From the NCBI GenBank assembly GCA_027325485.1, contig DAIEFN010000001.1, positions 41,969-105,968 of the forward strand: 64,000 nucleotides of DNA, in the 5' to 3' direction. The translations under genes were made by a program, and so were the position numbers. Below, in pieces: positions 36,255 to 43,418 of the stretch. Position 1 is the first letter of the stretch. Every line of letters begins with the position of its first letter. The notes under the pieces are model-generated. The model was given only the letters and a program-made list of their open reading frames with translations. It did not search any database and was not told the DNA's origin. The stretch is from Candidatus Saccharimonadota bacterium (GTDB lineage: Bacteria; Patescibacteriota; Saccharimonadia; Saccharimonadales; UBA4665).

Positions 36255-37901
36255 CTACATCATGCCCATGCCGCCCATGTCAGGCGCAGCAGGTGCAGAT
36301 TTAGGTTCAGGCACTTCTACAACTAAGGCACCCATAGTCATAGCCGTACCGGCAATGCTAGAGGCGTTCTGTAGTACTTCCTTAGTGACTCGAGCTGGGT
36401 CAATAATACCTTTAGCTTTAAGATCAACTAGGTCTGTCGGGTTAACTACGTCAATGCCCATCCCTTTTTTGGCAGCTTTAACTTTTGGTAGCCATTCATC
36501 AGCATTCAGCCCTGAGTTACTAAGTAAGATTCTAAATGGCTGCTCAAGACTACGTACTAGAATGTGCTTACCAGCGTTAAAGGCGTCGTCATCCTTAGGA
36601 TCAATCTTAACAGCGGACTGTAAGTTAATTAGGGTAACGCCACCACCTGGCACAATGCCATCGCCGAGCGCTGCTTTAACGGCCGCTACAGCATCATCAA
36701 CCCGAAACTTCTTTTCTTCAATTTCCGTTTCGGTTGCACCACCGACCTTAATGACACCGACCTTACCACCTAATGAAGCCCGTCGCTTCTCGAGGTTTTC
36801 GCGGTCGTATTCACTACTAGACTGTTCAATTTGCGCATTAATTTGCTTAATCCGAGCGCTGACCTTATTGCTATCGCCGGCGCCTTCAATAATTGTCGTT
36901 TCATCCTTAGCGACAATAACTTTACGTGCGGTTCCGACTACTTCTAAGCCAACGTTTTCAAATGTCATACCTGCGTCTTCACTAATCACTTCAGCACCAG
37001 TTAAGGTTGCAATATCGTTTAAGATATCCTTTCGGCGATCACCAAAAGCTGGGGCCTTAACGGCAACGGTGTTAAAGACACCCTTTAGGCGGTTAAGCAC
37101 GAATGTAGCTAAGGCTTCACCTTCAACATCCTCCGCAATTAAGACTAAATCCTTTTTGCCACTCTGGGCTAGTTTCTCAAGTAGCGGCAAGAAGTCTTGA
37201 ATCGAACTGATCTTCTTGTCAGTCACTACAATTGAAGGACGGTCATAAACAGCTTCCATGCGGGTAGTGTCAGTAACCATGTAGGCACTTACAAAGCCAC
37301 GGTCAAAAGTAAATCCTTCGACAACTTCTTTTTCGAGCGATAGCCCCTGCCCTTCTTCGACGGTTACAACACCGTCTTTACCAACCGCTTCCATAACTTC
37401 TGCTATCTGGGCACCAATCTCAGCGTCACCAGCCGAAATGGTCGCAACTTCAGCCACGCGGCTTTTCTTGCCGGCAATGTCTTCTGCCATTCCTGACAAA
37501 GCACTAATAACGTCAACTGCCGCAGCTTCAAGGCCTTTGCGCAGTTGCATTGGGTTATGACCAGCTGCAATCAACTTATTAGCTTCATTTAAGATGTGGT
37601 AGGTCAAAACTGTAACGGTCGTTGTGCCGTCGCCAGCGACATCGTTCATCTTGCTGGCGGCTTGTTTAATCAGCTCAGCGCCGACTTTCTGGCCCAGCGT
37701 TTCATCATCCACGTCTGGTAGCTCAACATCTTTTGCTACTGTGACGCCGTCATGAGTTACGGTTGGGTTGCCGTAAGCTTTGCTAATTACCGCATTGCGG
37801 CCACGTGGACCCATCGTTGTCTTAACGGCGTTGTATAGAATCTCAGCGCCCATTAGGACGCGGCGGCGTGCATCATCGTCATAAAAAATCTTCTTGGCCA
37901 T
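36255..37901 (-). CDS. groEL: Chaperonin GroEL
   Basis: A 548-residue protein of normal length. DGTTTVTVL, the apical region and the C-terminal Gly-Gly-Met tail (MGGMGMM) are present. It folds proteins in the cytoplasm with GroES, whose gene is 12 bases upstream. The antisense open frames in this gene are not real. Confidence 0.99.
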   Translation of the reverse strand: MAKKIFYDDDARRRVLMGAEILYNAVKTTMGPRGRNAVISKAYGNPTVTHDGVTVAKDVELPDVDDETLGQKVGAELIKQAASKMNDVAGDGTTTVTVLTYHILNEANKLIAAGHNPMQLRKGLEAAAVDVISALSGMAEDIAGKKSRVAEVATISAGDAEIGAQIAEVMEAVGKDGVVTVEEGQGLSLEKEVVEGFTFDRGFVSAYMVTDTTRMEAVYDRPSIVVTDKKISSIQDFLPLLEKLAQSGKKDLVLIAEDVEGEALATFVLNRLKGVFNTVAVKAPAFGDRRKDILNDIATLTGAEVISEDAGMTFENVGLEVVGTARKVIVAKDETTIIEGAGDSNKVSARIKQINAQIEQSSSEYDRENLEKRRASLGGKVGVIKVGGATETEIEEKKFRVDDAVAAVKAALGDGIVPGGGVTLINLQSAVKIDPKDDDAFNAGKHILVRSLEQPFRILLSNSGLNADEWLPKVKAAKKGMGIDVVNPTDLVDLKAKGIIDPARVTKEVLQNASSIAGTAMTMGALVVEVPEPKSAPAAPDMGGMGMM

Positions 37902-37913
37902 TTAAATCTTCTC

Positions 37914-38180
37914 CTATTTTACGGTCGCTAAAATATCTTCTTCTTTAACTAAAATATAATCCTCAGTACCGACTTTAACTTCAGTGGTGCTGTAGCTCTT
38001 ATAGACGATCCGATCGCCAACTTTAACCTGTTTAATGTCCTTACCAGTAGCCACAACTTTTGCAATTTTAGGCTTTTCGGCTGCATTCTCTGGAAGATAT
38101 AGGCCGCTAGCAGTCTTAGTGTTAGCTTCTTCAGCTTGCGCGACGACATAGTCAGCAAGCGGCTGTAGTGGTGCATTCAT
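37914..38180 (-). CDS. groES: Co-chaperonin GroES
   Basis: An 88-residue protein with the GroES pattern: PLADYVVAQAEEANTKTASGLYLPE (mobile loop region), VVATGKDIKQVKVGDRIVYK, and YILVKEEDILATV. Slightly shorter than the 97-residue E. coli protein. It is the first gene of groES-groEL, behind a strong promoter with a CIRCE-like element. Confidence 0.98.
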   Translation of the reverse strand: MNAPLQPLADYVVAQAEEANTKTASGLYLPENAAEKPKIAKVVATGKDIKQVKVGDRIVYKSYSTTEVKVGTEDYILVKEEDILATVK

Positions 38181-38218
38181 AAACTAGAGTCCTCCTTAGC
38201 TTTAGGTTGGCCTTTTTG

Positions 38219-38245
38219 TTAGCACTCACTATAGCTGAGCGCCAA
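38219..38245 (-). promoter_or_regulatory. CIRCE-like HrcA operator upstream of groES
   Basis: TTAGCACTC (38219-38227), a 9-base spacer and GAGCGCCAA (38237-38245) match the consensus TTAGCACTC-N9-GAGTGCTAA at 16 of 18 positions. It overlaps the -10 hexamer, so a repressor bound here would block the promoter. No hrcA gene is in the window. Confidence 0.8.
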
Positions 38246-38257
38246 AAACTCTGTCAA
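38228..38257 (-). promoter_or_regulatory. Promoter of groES-groEL
   Basis: On the minus strand, a perfect TTGACA (38252-38257) and TATAGT (38228-38233) are 18 bases apart, about 48 bases from the groES start. This is the best sigma-70-type promoter in the window. Confidence 0.85.
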
Positions 38258-38294
38258 GAGCGGTATTTTTTAAGATAAGGTAGGCTTTGAAGAC

Positions 38295-38918
38295 TTAGGG
38301 CTTAAACATGCGGTCAATAATGTCACGAGGAAATTGAAGATAGCGACTATTTTTAATTGGTGGCACAACCACTAGTTCAAAAGGCTTATCAACATCCGCG
38401 CCTTCTTCAGCCCGATGATCAACAATTGCAACCTGCTTTGAAGTTACCCTAATGCCAAGCGCTGCAAAACGGGCAATCTGAGCATTTACTTTGTTAACTA
38501 AAGATTTTTCTTGCTCGAAAGTAATTGATAGATCGTGGCGAAATTCATCAATTGGTTGAGCTAACTTTGGAACTTTATAAATCTGGTAGTGCCGTTCCGG
38601 ACCGACGCCTCTATCATAGAGATGCTCAAGAACCGATGCCTTACCCAGTGTGGTTCGAGCTGTAGCTTCGCTTACATGATCTGATTCAGTGGTTATAAAA
38701 AGACGTTCACCGGTTTGAGGATTTGAAACATCAAGCCCCGGAGGTGCAATATTGTACACGTAGCTTAGTTTAAAAGGTGCCGTCGTGGCTTCAAACTGAG
38801 TCGGATCAAGACCACATTTTTCAAGGATTTGGTTTTGTTTATCTGGGAAAAGAAATTCAGTCTGAATTTCATGTTCATGCTGTTCGGCTTGAGTGTCTGA
38901 GTGAGGATGTTGTTCCAT
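38295..38918 (-). CDS. Soluble protein of unknown function next to the IS
   Basis: A 207-residue protein, His/Gln/Glu-rich at the N-terminus, with ISEATART-type helix (VSEATARTTLGKASVLEHLYDRG, about residues 90-112) that might be part of a ligand- or nucleotide-binding domain. No family is recognised. I chose ATG at 38918; a GTG at 38969 would extend to within 5 bases of the transposase stop. No clear Shine-Dalgarno. The insertion sequence lies immediately upstream, so it may affect its expression. Confidence 0.6.
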   Translation of the reverse strand: MEQHPHSDTQAEQHEHEIQTEFLFPDKQNQILEKCGLDPTQFEATTAPFKLSYVYNIAPPGLDVSNPQTGERLFITTESDHVSEATARTTLGKASVLEHLYDRGVGPERHYQIYKVPKLAQPIDEFRHDLSITFEQEKSLVNKVNAQIARFAALGIRVTSKQVAIVDHRAEEGADVDKPFELVVVPPIKNSRYLQFPRDIIDRMFKP

Positions 38919-38973
38919 AGACAATACATATAATACAGCATTATTGTATATTTTGCAAGTACTATGCACTTAC

Positions 38974-39990
38974 TCAACACATCGTAGACACTTTGGCTCT
39001 TGGAATAGTTATGTTTAATGTAGCACAGAATTCTTCAGGTGTTAGGTAGTTTAGTGCCTGGTGAGGACGAAAGAAGTGATAATCGTTCAACCAGCGGTTA
39101 ATCTGAGCCTGTAGTTTAGTTACACTGTCGGCTGATCTGTCCTCATCCAGACATTCCTGCTGTAACTTACCAATAATGTTTTCGACATGCGGTTTGTCTT
39201 TAGGTGTATGTGGTCTTGCGAAGTACTGGGTTACTCCTACTTGCTTTAGATAGGCATAAGCCTGGTCAAAGTTTTCGCTACCATTGTCGTTGACAATGAC
39301 CGCCTGAGCGCCAAAGGTCTTAACGACCATTTCTAGGGCTATCTTGGCCTGAGTTGACTTTGAGCTGGAAGATACATGGATAATAGCTTGTTTGGTGAAC
39401 ACATCTACTGCTACAAAGGCATAACGGCGGCGGTTGGCAGACCAGATATGCTTCATGTCAAACTCTATGACTTGCCCGGGACCATTGGCATAGAGGCTGA
39501 ATGGCTTTCTTGTCACCCAAGAACGTTTGCAACCACGCCTATGGTTCCTAAGATGGATAACCTGAGAGAAGTAAAGCATGAACCGCTTGATGACTCGGCC
39601 TATGGTTGCTGCTGAGTAGCTAATTCCATAGTCTCTAAGTACTATTACTGACAGCTTTTTAGCAGAATAACTTGGATAGTCAGTTCTAAGCTTACGGATG
39701 AGAGCAACAAAGTTTACGTCATAGGTAGCGGGTCTAACCCTATGGGGTTTACGGCTTAGGTCCTCTAGTGACTTTAGGTTATGGGGATTAAACCGTTTAT
39801 ACCATTTGTAGAAGTAGCTCCTACAGATACCGAAGTGTCGGCAGGTTAGGGCTACGCTACGACATCCCAAGTAGTATTCAATTACCCTAAGTCGATGCTT
39901 AGCCTCTCTACTTAAACTTACTGAGCGTAAGTTGTTACCAATTGGTAGAATAGATGCATAGATCGTAGATGACCCGACACGGTTAGACAT
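38974..39990 (-). CDS. IS481/IS3-type transposase
   Basis: A 338-residue protein, complete. An N-terminal helix-turn-helix region (about 25-90; SVALTCRHFGICRSYFYKWYKRF) is followed by an rve integrase core with VIEFDMKH (first Asp), VNDNGSENF (second Asp) and PHVENIIGKLQQE (Glu). A C-terminal FFRPHQALNYLTPEEF matches IS481/IS3 ends. The stop lies within a few bases of the left inverted repeat. No frameshift, so it may be active. Confidence 0.92.
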   Translation of the reverse strand: MSNRVGSSTIYASILPIGNNLRSVSLSREAKHRLRVIEYYLGCRSVALTCRHFGICRSYFYKWYKRFNPHNLKSLEDLSRKPHRVRPATYDVNFVALIRKLRTDYPSYSAKKLSVIVLRDYGISYSAATIGRVIKRFMLYFSQVIHLRNHRRGCKRSWVTRKPFSLYANGPGQVIEFDMKHIWSANRRRYAFVAVDVFTKQAIIHVSSSSKSTQAKIALEMVVKTFGAQAVIVNDNGSENFDQAYAYLKQVGVTQYFARPHTPKDKPHVENIIGKLQQECLDEDRSADSVTKLQAQINRWLNDYHFFRPHQALNYLTPEEFCATLNITIPRAKVSTMC

Positions 39991-40056
39991 TATTGTCTCC
40001 TTTGTAGTTATTAGTTAGTTACATAACCTATTCTACAAGTCAGGATTGTCTACGAT
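38981..40056. mobile_element. Insertion sequence of about 1.1 kb
   Basis: ATCGTAGACA (38981-38990) and TGTCTACGAT (40047-40056) form a perfect 10-base inverted repeat flanking one transposase. Outside these, ACTCAA on the left and TTGAGT on the right extend the match at a 3- and 4-base offset, so the exact ends are uncertain. I see no clear target duplication. The element lies between an unknown gene and the dimethylargininase-like gene. Confidence 0.7.
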
Positions 40057-40117
40057 CTATTTGAGTTTCTGCAGTACTACGTTCTCTTTATCCCGAGATG
40101 CTAAACTGTTTGTTTAG

Positions 40118-40966
40118 ATGAATCTAATAAACCAAAAAATGTTGCTCTCAGGTGCAGATTACTTCGCAATTGAGGAATTAAACCCCTACGAGCATAAGAA
40201 CGTGCAACCGGATATTAGTCAAGCTAAAGTTGAGCATGCCGCACTTAGAGCTGCCTTTATGCAAGCCGGAATAGAAGTCGTAAAGGTTGCACCACCACCA
40301 AACTGTCAAGACGGTATTTACACCGCTAATTGGGGTCTCTGTTGGCGCGGAAAAGCCGTCCGCTCTTCGCTACCGAACTTGCGTCAAGCAGAAGAACCAT
40401 ATGCGAAAGAAGTTTTAAACTCTCAGGGCTATGAAATAATTGACCCGATCGGTCGTTTTAGTGGCCAGGGCGATTGCCTGCCTTGTGGCGACTATTTATT
40501 TGTCGGCAGTCGCTATCGCACTGACGCTCAAATGCATCGTTTTCTAGAGGATCTATTCGATTGCAAGGTAATTGGCCTTGAAACAGTGCCCGCAACCGAT
40601 GAGCGCGGACAGCCGATAACTAATAAAGTAACTGGTTGGCCGGACAGTTATTTTTATGATCTTGATCTTGCCCTTGCTGTACTGTCGCCTGAGTTGATTG
40701 CTTGGTGCCCCGAAGCCTTTAATCTTGCTAGCCGTCAGGCGATTGAAGCTCTTCCAATAGAAAAGATTGCAGTTTCACTTACGGAAGCTAAGGAAGGTTT
40801 TGCCTGTAATCTAGTCTCAACTGGCGAGACCGTGATTATGAGTAGCCATGCGCCAATCTTAAAAGCAGCTCTTGAAGCCCGTAATTTTAAAGTTATTACG
40901 CCCGAAATACAGGAACTAGTTAAGGGTGGTGGCTATATCCGCTGCTGCAGTTTAACGCTGGCTTAG
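40118..40966 (+). CDS. Dimethylargininase/amidinotransferase-family protein, catalytic His not conserved
   Basis: A 282-residue protein with CQDGIYTANWG, FSGQGDCL, LFVGSRYRTD and the C-terminal GGGYIRCCSL with the nucleophilic Cys. Dimethylargininases and related enzymes hydrolyse guanidino groups of Arg derivatives with a Cys-His-Asp/Glu set. The segment FYDLDLALAV has Asp where FYHLD would supply the His. The -10-like TGC-TAAACT (40099-40107) is 10 bases before the start. It overlaps murE by four bases. Confidence 0.75.
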   Translation: MNLINQKMLLSGADYFAIEELNPYEHKNVQPDISQAKVEHAALRAAFMQAGIEVVKVAPPPNCQDGIYTANWGLCWRGKAVRSSLPNLRQAEEPYAKEVLNSQGYEIIDPIGRFSGQGDCLPCGDYLFVGSRYRTDAQMHRFLEDLFDCKVIGLETVPATDERGQPITNKVTGWPDSYFYDLDLALAVLSPELIAWCPEAFNLASRQAIEALPIEKIAVSLTEAKEGFACNLVSTGETVIMSSHAPILKAALEARNFKVITPEIQELVKGGGYIRCCSLTLA

Positions 40967-42267
40967 TTGGTGGCATAGTGTTGCAAGGCCTTCCTTGCAA
41001 CGCTCATCTCATTCCAGGGATGCGCACCGTCCGCTCGCTCGATTGTCTTTTCGTGACCTTTACCAAGTAGCAGTACTGTATCGCCAGGCTTGGCTCGAGA
41101 GAAAATAAAACCGATGGCCTCAGTCCGGTCGTGCACTAGAAAGAGATCTTTGTCTCTAATTTTGCCTTCGGACTCTGCACCCGTTGCGATTTGGTTCATG
41201 ATCTTAACTCCGTCAATATCACGGTCATCTTCCTCCGTAATTACAACTTCGTCAGCATATTTTCCAGCTAGACTGCCCTGCACAGCACGCTTCTCTTCAT
41301 CACGGCGGCCGGCGCTACCAAACAGGACTAACAACTTACCCTTCACAGCCGGGCGTAAATCTTTAAATAACTTTTCGAAGCTGTCCGGCGTGTGCGCAAA
41401 GTCAATAATGACATTAAACTTTTGGCCCTCCACGATACTCATCATGCGACCTTCAACTCCTTCAAGAGCCGCTATACCTGATTCAATCTGAGTTTTACTG
41501 AGCCCAAGTAGGGTTCCAACGCAAACTGCAGCAAGCGAGTTAGCGACATTAAAACTACCTGGCAAGTGACACTTAATTTCATAGCTTTGCTCTTTAAACT
41601 TAGCCGTATAACTTACTGCGTTTGGTTTAAGTGATACATTCTCGGCTCTAATGTCCCCTTCCTTAAGGCCATAGGTTAAAGCACGTGAAATGTCAGCTGC
41701 AAACAGTTTGGCGCTCGGGTCTTCAGCGTTAATGACGCCAGCCCTAAGACCACTACGGTTGCGGTTGGTTTGCTTAAACAGGAGTCGTTTTGCATCCCGG
41801 TAGCGTTCAAAAGTTCCATGGTAATCTAAGTGCTCATGTGTCACGTTCGTCATGACGGCTATTGAGTAAGGTATACCCCAGACTCGGTGTTGAGCTAAAC
41901 CGTGTGATGTTGTTTCTAGCACTAACCATTCCATACCTTCAGCGCGCATTGCTTTAATGCGCTTTAGTAGCAGTCCGCTACTGGCTGTTGTCATGTGCTG
42001 AATCTGTGGCTTTATATCCGCGCCTACCCCGTAACCAACAGTGGTCATTAAGCCAACCTTATAGCCAGCTTCGTGCAGCATGCGCTGAATTAAAAAACTA
42101 GTAGACGTTTTACCGTTAGTACCGGTGACGCCAATAACCTTTAATCCCTTAGCTGGGAAACCATTTAGAGTCTGCATTAAAACGGCTTCAGCCAGATGGC
42201 CATATGGCTCAATTTTCCTAAATAGGGTCGCCGGAATTAACTTTTTAACCAGTTTGCGTGGATTCAT
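40963..42267 (-). CDS. murE: MurE-like Mur ligase with shortened N-terminal domain
   Basis: A 434-residue protein. IGVTGTNGKTSTS is the ATP loop, NVTHEHLDYHGTFERYRDAKR and FAHTPDSFEKLF are Mur ligase motifs, and LLLGKGHEKT is near the end. MurE adds the third residue to UDP-MurNAc-dipeptide. The N-terminal UDP-binding domain is about 40 residues, not ~90. The specificity motif reads DDRD where DAP-adding enzymes have DNPR, so the amino acid added is uncertain. Confidence 0.9.
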   Translation of the reverse strand: MNPRKLVKKLIPATLFRKIEPYGHLAEAVLMQTLNGFPAKGLKVIGVTGTNGKTSTSFLIQRMLHEAGYKVGLMTTVGYGVGADIKPQIQHMTTASSGLLLKRIKAMRAEGMEWLVLETTSHGLAQHRVWGIPYSIAVMTNVTHEHLDYHGTFERYRDAKRLLFKQTNRNRSGLRAGVINAEDPSAKLFAADISRALTYGLKEGDIRAENVSLKPNAVSYTAKFKEQSYEIKCHLPGSFNVANSLAAVCVGTLLGLSKTQIESGIAALEGVEGRMMSIVEGQKFNVIIDFAHTPDSFEKLFKDLRPAVKGKLLVLFGSAGRRDEEKRAVQGSLAGKYADEVVITEEDDRDIDGVKIMNQIATGAESEGKIRDKDLFLVHDRTEAIGFIFSRAKPGDTVLLLGKGHEKTIERADGAHPWNEMSVARKALQHYATN

Positions 42268-42332
42268 GGCTCAAGTATAGGCCCAAATAGCTGGCTTGCG
42301 CCACCTTATAAGCATGGTAGTCTGGTTAACAT

Positions 42333-43391
42333 ATGCGTGTGCTAGGAATTGAAAGTAGTTGTGATGAAACGGGAGCTGCGATTGTCGATGACGGCACTCA
42401 CCTGCTCAGTAATGTCGTTGCCTCGAGTATGGAGCTACACGCCAAATACGGTGGTGTAGTACCTGAAATTGCCGCCCGTGTGCAACTTGAAACAATTATC
42501 CCAGTTATTGAGGGCACTTTTAAGCAGGCTGAGACTGATTGGGATGCGATTGACGCAATAGCTGTAACCTATGGCGCCGGTTTGGGCAGCAGCCTCTTAG
42601 TGGGGGTCTTAACAGCGCGCACCCTAGCAATAACGCACAATAAACCGTTAATGGCCAGCAATCACGTGCTGGGACACATCTATGCGAGCTTCTTGAGTAG
42701 CACTTCCCTGCCCGGCTATCGATTCCCAGCGCAAAGTCCCAGTTTCCCCTTCTTAGCCGTTATTTTATCGGGTGGTCATAGCCAATTGGTCCTCTTTAGT
42801 AATCACTTTGAGTACCAGATACTGGGACGTACTCAAGATGATGCTATTGGTGAGGCTTTCGATAAAGTCGCTAAAGTTCTGGGGCTCCCCTACCCTGGTG
42901 GCCCAAGTGTAGCTAAGCTAGCAACGCAAGGCGATCCAACCAGATATAAGCTACCTAAGGCCAAGATGCCAGGTTACGATTTTAGTTTTTCTGGCCTCAA
43001 AACAGCCGTTTTAAGGCTGGCCCAAAGCCAGGCAGGTGTTGGATACGATTTTCCCTCTTTTCGCCTGTCTGAGAGGCTCTCTGAGGCTCAGAAGGCAGAT
43101 ATTGCAGCCAGTTTCGAGTACACAGCCGTTGATACTGTGCTCGATCGAGTAAAAACGGCAATTCAGCAGTACAACCCTAGTTGTGTCGTTTTAGCGGGTG
43201 GCGTGGCTTCTAATACACTGCTCAGAGAAACACTAACCAGTGAACTACCCTGCCCCTTAATTGTGCCGGATCCTAAGCTATGTACAGATAACGGCGCAAT
43301 GATTGCGACCCTTGGAAGTTGGCAGCTTATGCATAAACAACCCCTTGCCGACCCTTATTCCTTGAGTATTTCACCAAACCTAAGCATGTAG
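42333..43391 (+). CDS. tsaD: tRNA N6-adenosine threonylcarbamoyltransferase
   Basis: A 352-residue protein. VLGIESSCDETGAAIV, the metal site HVLGH and ILSGGHSQLVLF identify TsaD, which transfers threonylcarbamoyl to A37 of tRNAs that read ANN codons. Normal length, all metal residues seen. It is divergent from murE, with valS following in the same direction. Confidence 0.97.
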   Translation: MRVLGIESSCDETGAAIVDDGTHLLSNVVASSMELHAKYGGVVPEIAARVQLETIIPVIEGTFKQAETDWDAIDAIAVTYGAGLGSSLLVGVLTARTLAITHNKPLMASNHVLGHIYASFLSSTSLPGYRFPAQSPSFPFLAVILSGGHSQLVLFSNHFEYQILGRTQDDAIGEAFDKVAKVLGLPYPGGPSVAKLATQGDPTRYKLPKAKMPGYDFSFSGLKTAVLRLAQSQAGVGYDFPSFRLSERLSEAQKADIAASFEYTAVDTVLDRVKTAIQQYNPSCVVLAGGVASNTLLRETLTSELPCPLIVPDPKLCTDNGAMIATLGSWQLMHKQPLADPYSLSISPNLSM

Positions 43392-43418
43392 CGTGTCATA
43401 AGAGGTATATTAAGAGAG

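Noticed and set aside
36262..37200. A 312-residue antisense ORF
   Set aside because: It lies entirely within groEL, whose sequence is plainly conserved.
38981..40117. A larger mobile island containing the dimethylargininase gene
   Set aside because: Only the short inverted repeats and one transposase are seen; no second element or attachment site bounds the region.
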